From: Nocardiopsis sp. TSRI0078
GTDB taxonomy: Bacteria > Actinomycetota > Actinomycetes > Streptosporangiales > Streptosporangiaceae
Length of the DNA stretch: 64,000 bases
Assembly: GCF_001905145.1 (NCBI RefSeq)
Contig: NZ_LWLB01000033.1
Location: 186,001-250,000, forward strand
Direction: 5' to 3'
Below the pieces are notes generated by a model. The model made no database searches, was not told where the DNA came from, and saw only the letters and a program-made list of their open reading frames with translations. Shown here piece after piece: positions 56,957-64,000 of this stretch (the first letter of the stretch is position 1; every line of letters starts with the position of its first letter). The position numbers were made by a program, and so were the translations under genes.

Positions 56957-58324
56957 GTGGTCTTCCAGAAGGTCCACCGGGCCCGCCCGGACGCGGAACC
57001 CGACCTGTCCGCGGTCGCGGCGGTCGCCCCCTCCCCGGCGCCGGGGGCCGACGCGGGCGTTCGCACCGGCCCGAAGGACCGCGCCGACCTCGGACCGCGC
57101 CTGGACGGCGTCCGCCTGGTCATGATCAACTGGCGCGACCCCTGGCAGTCCGCCGCGGGGGGAGCCGAGGAGTACGCCTGGCGGATCAGCCGCCATCTGG
57201 CCGAACGCGGCGCCATCGTCACCTTCCTCACCAGCCGCGAGCCCCACCAGGCCCGCGTGGAGACCCGGGACGGCATCGTCATCCGCCGCATGGGCGGCAG
57301 GTTCACCGTCTATCCGCGCGTCATGGCGTGGCTGGCCCTGTGGCGCCGCGAGTACCAGCTCGCCTTCGACTGCATGAACGGCATCCCCTTCCTGTCCCGG
57401 CTCGTGCTGCGCCGCGGCACCCGGGTGGTCAGCATCGTCCACCACGTCCACGACCTGCAGTTCAACGCCTACTTCTCGCCGCCGCTGGCCTGGCTGGGCC
57501 GGTTCGTCGAGTCCGCCGTCGCCTCGCGCGTCTACCGCCGCTGCACCACCGTCACCGTCTCGGAGTCCTCCCGAAGGGCCATGCGCGACAAGCTCGGCTG
57601 GCGCGCGCCCATCGAGATCGTCCACAACGGCGGGCTCCCCGGGGCCGGGCCCCTCGACGGTGCCTCCGAGTCCCCGGCGCACCCCTTCCCGGCGGTGGTG
57701 AGCCTGGGCCGCCTGGTGGTCCAAAAGCGCGTCTCCCGGGTCGTCGACCTCGCCCGCCGGCTCCGCGAGGCCCACCCCGGCCTGAGGGTGCACATCATCG
57801 GCCGCGGCCCCGAGGGCGCCCCGCTGGCCGAGCGGATCGAGCGCGACGGAACCGGCGACCGCGTCGTCCTGCACGGCTTCCTGCCGGAGGAGGACAAGAA
57901 CGGCGTCCTGTCCTCCTGCCACCTCCACGTCACCGCCTCGGAGTTCGAGGGCTGGGGGCTGACCGTCATCGAGGCGGCCCGCCTCGGCGTGCCCACCGTG
58001 GCCTACGATGTGGACGGACTTCGCGATTCGGTCCGCGACGGTGAGACCGGGTGGCTGGTGCGCGAGGGCGAGGACCTCGCCGACGTGGTCGACCGCGCCC
58101 TCAAGGAGCTCTCCGACCCCGGGCGGGCCGAAGAGGTCCGGCGCGCCTGCCGCGCCTGGGCGTCCCGGTTCACCTGGGAGGCCAGCGGCGCGCGGATGAC
58201 CCGGATCGTCGCCCGGGAGCTCGGACTCCCCGGCGGCACGGCCCCCGACACCCCCGGCACCCCGGAGGACCCGGGCACCACAGGCGTTCCGCGAACGGCG
58301 GCAGGCAGGAAAGCGGCAAGGTGA
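56957..58324 (+). CDS. GT4-family glycosyltransferase
   Basis: This 455-residue cytoplasmic glycosyltransferase of the GT-B fold has the acceptor half with NWRDPWQSAAGGAEEYAWRI and VSIVHHVHDLQFNAYFSPPL. The donor half has VVSLGRLVVQKRVSRVVDLA, VHIIGRGPEGAPL and the EX7E motif SEFEGWGLTVIEAARLGVP. It would transfer a sugar from a nucleotide donor to a lipid or glycan precursor. An unusual N-terminal extension of about 45 residues and a Pro/Thr-rich tail flank the fold. The GTG at 56957 has AAGGAG five bases ahead. The stop overlaps the start of the AftD-like gene (GTGA), so both products are probably made together. Confidence 0.92.
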   Translation: MVFQKVHRARPDAEPDLSAVAAVAPSPAPGADAGVRTGPKDRADLGPRLDGVRLVMINWRDPWQSAAGGAEEYAWRISRHLAERGAIVTFLTSREPHQARVETRDGIVIRRMGGRFTVYPRVMAWLALWRREYQLAFDCMNGIPFLSRLVLRRGTRVVSIVHHVHDLQFNAYFSPPLAWLGRFVESAVASRVYRRCTTVTVSESSRRAMRDKLGWRAPIEIVHNGGLPGAGPLDGASESPAHPFPAVVSLGRLVVQKRVSRVVDLARRLREAHPGLRVHIIGRGPEGAPLAERIERDGTGDRVVLHGFLPEEDKNGVLSSCHLHVTASEFEGWGLTVIEAARLGVPTVAYDVDGLRDSVRDGETGWLVREGEDLADVVDRALKELSDPGRAEEVRRACRAWASRFTWEASGARMTRIVARELGLPGGTAPDTPGTPEDPGTTGVPRTAAGRKAAR

Positions 58325-61300
58325 CTTCGACGGAATCCACCGCCAGGCGCGAACCGGAGGATTCCAGTACACCGTCCTCCCCGACCCCGGCCTCCGCCGG
58401 GAGGGTGGACGAGCGGCTGCTCACGCGGCTGAAGCTCGTCACGGTGTGCCTGCTCCTGGGCGCCCTGGCGGCCAGCATCGACCCCGGCAGGATCGTCAGC
58501 GACACCAAGCTCGACCTGACGGCCAACCCCCTGGGGTTCCTGGAACGCGCCCTGCACATGTGGGACGCCTCCTACTTCGGCCAGATCCAGAACCAGGCCT
58601 TCGGGTACTTCTTCCCCAACGGCCCCTTCCACCTGCTGTTCGACCTGCTCGGCATGCCCGACTGGCTCATCCAGCGCCTGTGGATGGCCGTCCTGCTCAC
58701 CGCCGCGTTCACCGGTGTGTACAAGGTCGCCGAGGCGCTGGGCATCGGCACGGTCAACACCCGCATCCTGGCCGGGGTCGCCTACGCCCTCGCCCCGCGC
58801 GTGCTGACGCTGCTGTCGTACAACTCCGCCGAGCTGCAGCCCATGCTGCTCATGCCGTGGATCCTGCTGCCGCTCGTGCTCGGCACCAGGCGCGGGTACT
58901 CCCCGGCCCGCATGGCCCTGCTCTCGGGGCTGGCCTTCCTGCTGTGCGGCGGCACCAACGCCGCCTCCGAACTGGCGGTGCTGGTCGTTCCCGGCCTGTA
59001 CCTGCTCACCCGGCGGAACGGCCCCCGCAAGTGGCGGCTCACCGCCTGGTGGGCGGCCGCCCTGGTCCTGGCCTCGTTCTGGTACGTCGTGCCGCTGCTC
59101 GTCATGTCGCGGTACGTGTTCTCGTTCATGCCCTACACCGAGCACGCCGCCGTCACCACCGGCGTCACCTCGCTGCTCAACACGCTGCGCGGCACCTCCA
59201 ACTGGATGGGCTTCCTCCCCGACCAGGGCAACACCGCCCTGCCCTCGGGCGCGGAGCTGTCCCTCGCGCCCTGGCTGATCGCGATGACCGCCCTGGTCGC
59301 CGGGCTCGGCCTGGCCGGGCTCATCAACCGGCGCACCCCCGAACGGCTCTTCCTCACCGCGAGCCTGCTCACCGGTACCGCGATCATCGCCGCGGGCTTC
59401 ACCGGCGACCTCACCGGCCCCTTCGCGGGGACGGTGCAGGAGCTGTTCGACGGCGCGCTGTCCCCGTTCCGCAACGTGCACAAGTTCGACGCGCTCGTGC
59501 GCCTGCCCCTGGTCCTGGGCCTGGCCCACCTGCCCGTGGTGGTGGCCCGGGACCGGGCGGACCGGTACGGCACGCCGGTGCCCGGCAGGGTACGCCGCGC
59601 CGTCGCGGGCGGTACCTCCGCCGTCTTCCTGGTCACCCTCGTGCCCATCGGCACCGTCGGGATCGCCCCCGCGGGCGCGTACATGGAGATCCCCGACTAC
59701 TGGTACGAGGCCACCGACTGGCTGGAGGAGCGCTCCGAGGAGCGCGGCATGACCATGGCCCTGCCAGGCTCGGCGCGCGGCGAGTACGAGTGGGGCCGCC
59801 CCATGGACGAGCCCATGCAGCCGCTGCTGGAGGGCGCCTGGACCAACCACCAGATCGTCCCGTGGGGTTCGGCGGGCGTCTCCCGCATCACCCACGAGAT
59901 CGACCAGCGCGTCTCCTCCGGGCGCGGCTCGGCCGGGCTCACCGCCACCTTCGCCCGCATGGGCGTCACCCACCTCATCGTGCGCAACGACCTCCAGCGT
60001 GTCGGCAACAACGGCGGCTGGCCCGCCCGTGTCCACCACGCCCTGCAGGACTCGCCGGGGATCACCCGCGCGGCCGAGTTCGGCCCGTTCATCGGCTCCC
60101 TGGACCACGAGTCCGCCTCACAGTGGTTCGACCAGCCCTACCGGAGCCTGACGATCTACGAGGTGGAGGACGCCGCGCCCACCGTCGGCACCGTGCCCGC
60201 CGACGAGGTGCTGCGGGTCACCGGCGGCCCCGAGTCCGTACTCCACCTGGCCGAACAGGGACTGGTCGACGACGACCGCCCGATCCTGCTCGGCGACGAC
60301 CCCGGAGCCGCGCGGGTGGCCGCCGGGGACACGGTCGTCACCGACACGGCGCGCCGCCGCGAGGTCGTCTACCCCGACGTGCGCCGCAACGTGTCGGCCA
60401 CCCTCACGGAGGACGAGGAGTTCGAACGCGACGTCCCCGCCCCCGACATCCTCGACCCGGCGTGGCGGGACTACCTCGCCCACGCCGAGGACATCGGGAT
60501 CGCCTCGGTGCGCGCCTCCTCCTCCGAGAGCGGGGCGGGAGCGCGCGCCACCGACCGCGACCCCGGGCACGCCCCGTACGCCGCGCTGGACGACGACCTC
60601 GCCACCTCTTGGCGGTCCAGCGCCTTCACCGGTGCCCTGGGCGAGTGGATCGAGGTCGAGTTCACCGAACCGCAGGACCTGACCGGGCTCAGCGTCGCCT
60701 TCGAGCAGATGGCCGACGACCCGCCGCCCTCCCGGGTCACCCTCATCACCGACGACGGTGAGGCGCAGGTGCCCGTCGCCGAGACCGGAGAGCCCCAGGA
60801 GCTGGTGGCTCCGCCGGGGACGACCACCACGCTGCGTGTGCGTGTGGACGAGCTCGCCTGGGAGCCGGAGTACCGCTTCGGCACCCGGGTGGGCGTCTCC
60901 TCGATCTCCGTGCCCGGCCTGGAGCCGGCCCGGACGCTGCGGGTGCCCGGTCCGGCCGACACCGGAACCCTGCTCTTCACCGGCTCCACCGGCACCGCGC
61001 CCGGCTGCATGGAGGGCTCCCACGTGTGGGTGTGCAACCCCCGCCTCCAGGTGCAGGGCGAGGACGCGCGCCGCCTGGACCGCACGTTCGAACTGTCCGC
61101 GGACGCGGCCGCCGCGCCGCACACGGTCTCGGGCGAGGTCGTGCTCACCGACCCGCGCGAGGCGGAGAACGCCGCCAACCGTGCCGGACCCCCTCCGCAC
61201 GTGACCTCCTCCTCCGCCGCCGTGCAGCATCCCGCCGCCATGGGCCGCGGTGCGCTGGACGACGACGAGAGCACCGTCTGGTACCCGGACCCGGAGGAGA

Positions 61301-62889
61301 AGAACCCCTGGCTCGACATCGAGCTGGGCGCACCCACCGCGATCGACCACCTGGAGGTCGACTTCCCCCGCGCGGACAGCGTGCTGAGGCCGATCCGGGT
61401 CACCGTCGAGGGCGGGGACACCGTCCGCGAGGGGTGGCTGGACGGCAGCGGCCGGGTGGACTTCGCCGAGTTCACCGCGCGGTCGCTGCGGGTGACCTTC
61501 GAGCGTCCCGAGGGCCAGTCCCTGGAGATCGGCACCATCACCCTGCCCGGGGTGGACCCGGTGGACCCGCTGCCCGAGGGCGAGGCCTCCACGCCCTGCG
61601 GGCTCGGCCCCACCCTGCGGGTCAACGGCCGGCGGGTGGAGACACGCATCAGCGGGGGCACCCTCGCCGACCAGCTCACCGGCCGTCCGCTGCGCTACGA
61701 GAGCTGCACCGACCTGGACCTGGCAGAGGGCGGGAACCGGATCGTGGTCGACCCCGGCAACCGCTACGAGGTGCGCTCGGCCCTGGTGGAGAGCACCGAC
61801 CCGGTCGCGGACCGGCCCGAGGTCACCATGGCCGGGGTGGAGGCCCTGCACGAGTGGGGGCCGGGCGAGCGCCGCTTCGACGTGGACGTCGACGAGGACA
61901 GCCTGCTCGTGGTCAACGAGAACTTCAACGAGGGCTGGGATGCCCGCCTGGAGGGGGCCGACGGGCCGCTGGAGCCGGTCCGCCTGGAGGGGTGGAAGCA
62001 GGCCTGGGTGCTCCCCGAGGGCAGCGCGGGCACCGTCACCCTCACCTACGCCCCCGACACCGCCTACCACCGGGCCCTCGCCGTGGGCGCGGGGATGGCG
62101 GTGCTGCTGGTGGTGCTGGCCCTGTGGCCGAGGCGCCTGCTGCCCGGGGGAGCGCCGCCGCGGACCTTCGCGCAGCGCGGCTCGCGCGCCCTGCCCGGCG
62201 CCGGGGCCGGGTGGATGGGGCGGCGTGCGGTGCTGCCGCTCGGGCTCGCCTACGGGGTGTGGGTGGCCGGCGCCGTCGGTGCGGCCCTGGTCGGGCTGAT
62301 CCTGCTGTGCATGTGGTGGCTGGGCCGGCAGGCTCCCCGGGGGCTGCGGCACGCCAAGCCGGGGCGGCCGTCCATGGGCGGACGGTTGCTGCCCCACCTG
62401 GCGGGTCCGTGGCCGGTGGTGGCGTCGCTCGGGCTGGCCGGGCTGGCCATGGCCGTGGGCACCCACCTGGCGCTGTACATGCCCTTCCACGACGTCACCG
62501 AGGTGTTCGGTTCGGCGCTGCGCGGCTGGGTCCCGCAACTGCTGTGCCTGCCCGCGCTGGCCCGGCTCGTCCTGGCGCTGGGGCAGCGGGGCGACGGTGA
62601 ACCCGCCGACGCCGACCCGCCCTCGGTCCGTGCCCGGGACCTCGCCGCCCCGGGTACGCACGCGCCGTCCGGGACCGTGGTGTCGTCCGGGACCGCCGTG
62701 CCGTCCGTGGCCGACGCGAACGGTGAAGCCGTCAGGGTGCGCGCCGAAGACGGGTCCGGCGGCACGGCCGCGGCGCACGCGGCCGACGGCGCCTCCGACG
62801 GCGACGCGGGAGTCCGCTCCGGCGGCGGGGAGCCGTCCCGGGGCGGGGACGACCTGCGTGAGAGCGACCCCGAGGAGGCCCGGACATGA
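58321..62889 (+). CDS. AftD-like arabinofuranosyltransferase family protein (DUF3367)
   Basis: This 1522-residue membrane enzyme has an N-terminal GT-C module. After the first helix, VSDTKLDLTANPLGFLERAL and MWDASYFGQIQNQAFGYFFP form the first extracytoplasmic loop with its candidate catalytic Asp. About ten helices follow to residue 430. The large outside region contains two discoidin-like (F5/8 type C) carbohydrate-binding modules, near ALDDDLATSWRSSAFTG and ALDDDESTVWYPDPEEKNPW. Several helices and a Ser/Thr/Ala-rich tail end the chain. In mycobacteria AftD adds arabinofuranose to arabinogalactan and lipoarabinomannan from decaprenyl-phosphoarabinose. The sugar used here is unknown. It is coupled to the GT4 and DUF3068 genes by 4-base overlaps. 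Confidence 0.9.
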   Translation: MTSTESTARREPEDSSTPSSPTPASAGRVDERLLTRLKLVTVCLLLGALAASIDPGRIVSDTKLDLTANPLGFLERALHMWDASYFGQIQNQAFGYFFPNGPFHLLFDLLGMPDWLIQRLWMAVLLTAAFTGVYKVAEALGIGTVNTRILAGVAYALAPRVLTLLSYNSAELQPMLLMPWILLPLVLGTRRGYSPARMALLSGLAFLLCGGTNAASELAVLVVPGLYLLTRRNGPRKWRLTAWWAAALVLASFWYVVPLLVMSRYVFSFMPYTEHAAVTTGVTSLLNTLRGTSNWMGFLPDQGNTALPSGAELSLAPWLIAMTALVAGLGLAGLINRRTPERLFLTASLLTGTAIIAAGFTGDLTGPFAGTVQELFDGALSPFRNVHKFDALVRLPLVLGLAHLPVVVARDRADRYGTPVPGRVRRAVAGGTSAVFLVTLVPIGTVGIAPAGAYMEIPDYWYEATDWLEERSEERGMTMALPGSARGEYEWGRPMDEPMQPLLEGAWTNHQIVPWGSAGVSRITHEIDQRVSSGRGSAGLTATFARMGVTHLIVRNDLQRVGNNGGWPARVHHALQDSPGITRAAEFGPFIGSLDHESASQWFDQPYRSLTIYEVEDAAPTVGTVPADEVLRVTGGPESVLHLAEQGLVDDDRPILLGDDPGAARVAAGDTVVTDTARRREVVYPDVRRNVSATLTEDEEFERDVPAPDILDPAWRDYLAHAEDIGIASVRASSSESGAGARATDRDPGHAPYAALDDDLATSWRSSAFTGALGEWIEVEFTEPQDLTGLSVAFEQMADDPPPSRVTLITDDGEAQVPVAETGEPQELVAPPGTTTTLRVRVDELAWEPEYRFGTRVGVSSISVPGLEPARTLRVPGPADTGTLLFTGSTGTAPGCMEGSHVWVCNPRLQVQGEDARRLDRTFELSADAAAAPHTVSGEVVLTDPREAENAANRAGPPPHVTSSSAAVQHPAAMGRGALDDDESTVWYPDPEEKNPWLDIELGAPTAIDHLEVDFPRADSVLRPIRVTVEGGDTVREGWLDGSGRVDFAEFTARSLRVTFERPEGQSLEIGTITLPGVDPVDPLPEGEASTPCGLGPTLRVNGRRVETRISGGTLADQLTGRPLRYESCTDLDLAEGGNRIVVDPGNRYEVRSALVESTDPVADRPEVTMAGVEALHEWGPGERRFDVDVDEDSLLVVNENFNEGWDARLEGADGPLEPVRLEGWKQAWVLPEGSAGTVTLTYAPDTAYHRALAVGAGMAVLLVVLALWPRRLLPGGAPPRTFAQRGSRALPGAGAGWMGRRAVLPLGLAYGVWVAGAVGAALVGLILLCMWWLGRQAPRGLRHAKPGRPSMGGRLLPHLAGPWPVVASLGLAGLAMAVGTHLALYMPFHDVTEVFGSALRGWVPQLLCLPALARLVLALGQRGDGEPADADPPSVRARDLAAPGTHAPSGTVVSSGTAVPSVADANGEAVRVRAEDGSGGTAAAHAADGASDGDAGVRSGGGEPSRGGDDLRESDPEEART

Positions 62890-63938
62890 GCGTGCTGGAG
62901 GCCGACGAAGCGACCCGCCACCGGAGCGGCCCCGGCGGAACGGGACCGGGCGCCGCCCCCTCCCCGGGCACCGTCCTGGTGGCCGTGGGCGCGTTCCTGC
63001 TCACCCTGGCCGCCCTCCTGCCCCTGTACGTGCACGACCGGGTGGCCCTGCTGCCCGCCGAGGCCGAGTTCGACGTCCGCATGGTCGACGACGGGGGCGC
63101 CTGGTACCTGGACACCTCCACGTGGTCGTGGGTGGAGGCCCCCGAGCTCACACGGACCACCCGGGTGGACGCCTCGGCGCACGGCGGCGACTGGTCGGCG
63201 TGGGAGGTGTCCGTGGACACCGCGGTGCCCGACCGGATGATCGACCACTGGAGCCGGCGGGTCATCGTCGACCGGGAGACCGGCCGGGCGGTCAACTGCT
63301 GCGGCGAGCACGTCGACGGCGACCGCGCGGTCCGGCAGGCGGGGCTCGTGTTCTTCTGGCCGCCCGGCGCCGAGGAGGGCGACCACCCGTTCTACGACGC
63401 CGAGGTGCGCGCGGCGCCCTCGGTGGAGTTCCGGGCGGAGGAGGAGGTGGCCGGCGTGCCGGTCCGCCGGTACGAGCAGACGATCGGGGCCACCCAGGTG
63501 CCCGACTCCGCGCGCCCGGTACCCGCCGACCTGTTCCGTCCGGGGGCCGCTGGTACGGTCACCGCCACCCGCTGGCTCGAGGTCCGCCGCACGTTCTGGG
63601 TGGAGCCGGTCAGCGGGACCGTCGTCAACGCGCACGAGACGCGCTCGGAGACCCTGCGTCCGCGGAACGACTCCGGCGAGGCGCCCCTGCTGTACGCCGA
63701 GCTGGCCATGGTGGACCACCAGGTCTCGGCCTACGCCGAGCAGGCCCGCGTCCGCTCGGTACTGCTGCTCTCCCTGGGCTCCTGGGCGCCGTGGACCCTG
63801 GCTCCCCTGGGGGCCCTGGCCGTGCTGGCCGGTGTGGTCCGGGCCTGGCGCGCCCGGAACGCGGCCGAGAAGGAGGAGGGGCGTGTGGAGCCGGGGAACA
63901 CGGGTGTTCCGGGGGAGGACGGGCCGGCCACGTCGTAG
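62886..63938 (+). CDS. DUF3068 (PorA-type) membrane protein
   Basis: This 350-residue protein has one membrane helix near 30-50 (TVLVAVGAFLLTLAALLPLY), an extracytoplasmic beta-rich domain of about 250 residues and a second helix near 305-325. WYLDTSTWSWVEAPELTR, VIVDRETGRAVNCCGEHVDG, GLVFFWPPG and TRWLEVRRTFWVEPVSGTVV are typical DUF3068 segments. The family is widespread in actinobacteria, frequently beside AftD-like genes. Function is unknown; corynebacterial relatives are described as porin-associated. The start overlaps the upstream stop (ATGA). It closes the coupled GT4-AftD-DUF3068 unit. Confidence 0.88.
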   Translation: MSVLEADEATRHRSGPGGTGPGAAPSPGTVLVAVGAFLLTLAALLPLYVHDRVALLPAEAEFDVRMVDDGGAWYLDTSTWSWVEAPELTRTTRVDASAHGGDWSAWEVSVDTAVPDRMIDHWSRRVIVDRETGRAVNCCGEHVDGDRAVRQAGLVFFWPPGAEEGDHPFYDAEVRAAPSVEFRAEEEVAGVPVRRYEQTIGATQVPDSARPVPADLFRPGAAGTVTATRWLEVRRTFWVEPVSGTVVNAHETRSETLRPRNDSGEAPLLYAELAMVDHQVSAYAEQARVRSVLLLSLGSWAPWTLAPLGALAVLAGVVRAWRARNAAEKEEGRVEPGNTGVPGEDGPATS

Positions 63939-63948
63939 GATCAAACAC

Positions 63949-64000
63949 ATGTGCGGTCGTTATGCCCAGTCCCGGAACGTGCACCAGCTGCAGCTCGCCT
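63949..64000 (+). CDS. SRAP domain protein (YedK/HMCES), first codons only
   Basis: The window ends 17 codons into a gene reading MCGRYAQSRNVHQLQLA. MCGRY with Cys2 at the processed N-terminus is the hallmark of SOS response-associated peptidase proteins, which cross-link to abasic sites in single-stranded DNA. It starts ten bases after the DUF3068 stop. The rest lies outside the window. Confidence 0.85.
   Translation, partial: MCGRYAQSRNVHQLQLA

Overview
The window is chromosomal DNA from a high-GC actinomycete. The best guess is Nocardiopsis or another member of the Nocardiopsidaceae. The evidence is the very GC-rich third codon positions, frequent GTG starts, the mtrA-mtrB-lpqB block, a mycothiol-dependent enzyme, DUF397 and NB-ARC/TPR proteins, and a tmRNA whose tag reads ANSKRTEFALAA, which I recall from Thermobifida fusca. 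No phage, insertion sequence, transposase, CRISPR array or tRNA gene was seen. Most of the window is conserved housekeeping DNA with a few accessory inserts.

Layout, left part (1-22 kb). An RDD protein and a SpoIIM-like protein face the MoxR cluster (DUF58, MoxR ATPase, DUF4350, DUF4129, large membrane protein). A DUF397 gene and a STAND ATPase with TPRs are wedged between the two halves of this normally continuous cluster. Next come the mtrA-mtrB-lpqB envelope-sensing operon, a mycothiol-dependent isomerase-like gene, a ComF phosphoribosyltransferase, the ribosome hibernation factor hpf behind a 700-base leader, and secA. A DM13-domain gene after secA appears frameshifted.

Middle part (22-43.7 kb). 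An N-acetylglucosamine locus holds PTS EIIC and a DasR-like GntR regulator on one strand. Opposite them lie a SIS-domain enzyme, EIIB, EIIA and a NagZ-type lipoprotein. A 22-bp palindrome sits between the two arms. nagA lies alone near 50 kb. Together these encode hydrolysis, uptake, deacetylation and probably deamination of GlcNAc. Two HAD proteins (one lacking the nucleophilic Asp), the large NAD-dependent glutamate dehydrogenase and prfB follow. Then comes ftsE-ftsX-smpB, a lipoprotein shaped like a penicillin-binding protein but lacking the catalytic SxxK and KTG motifs, and the tmRNA gene with its promoter and terminator.

Right part (43.7-64 kb). A CPBP protease, PadR regulator and membrane protein form a small coupled operon behind a repeat-rich operator. 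A methyltransferase, a metal- or corrinoid-receptor-like protein, an aldo/keto reductase and nagA follow. A Cys-containing leader peptide with hairpins precedes a flavin reductase gene. The last 11 kb is an envelope-glycan cluster: an anchored SGNH hydrolase with FN3-like domains, a 660-residue multi-pass protein, a 46-residue DUF2613 protein, a GT4 glycosyltransferase, a 1522-residue AftD-like transferase and a DUF3068 protein. The first codons of an SRAP (HMCES/YedK) gene close the window.

All family names are from reading the sequence and from memory of the families; no database search was run. The strongest leads are the catalytically empty PBP beside ftsEX, the leader-peptide/flavin-reductase locus, the AftD-like envelope cluster in a lineage thought to lack arabinogalactan, and the STAND/DUF397 insertion.
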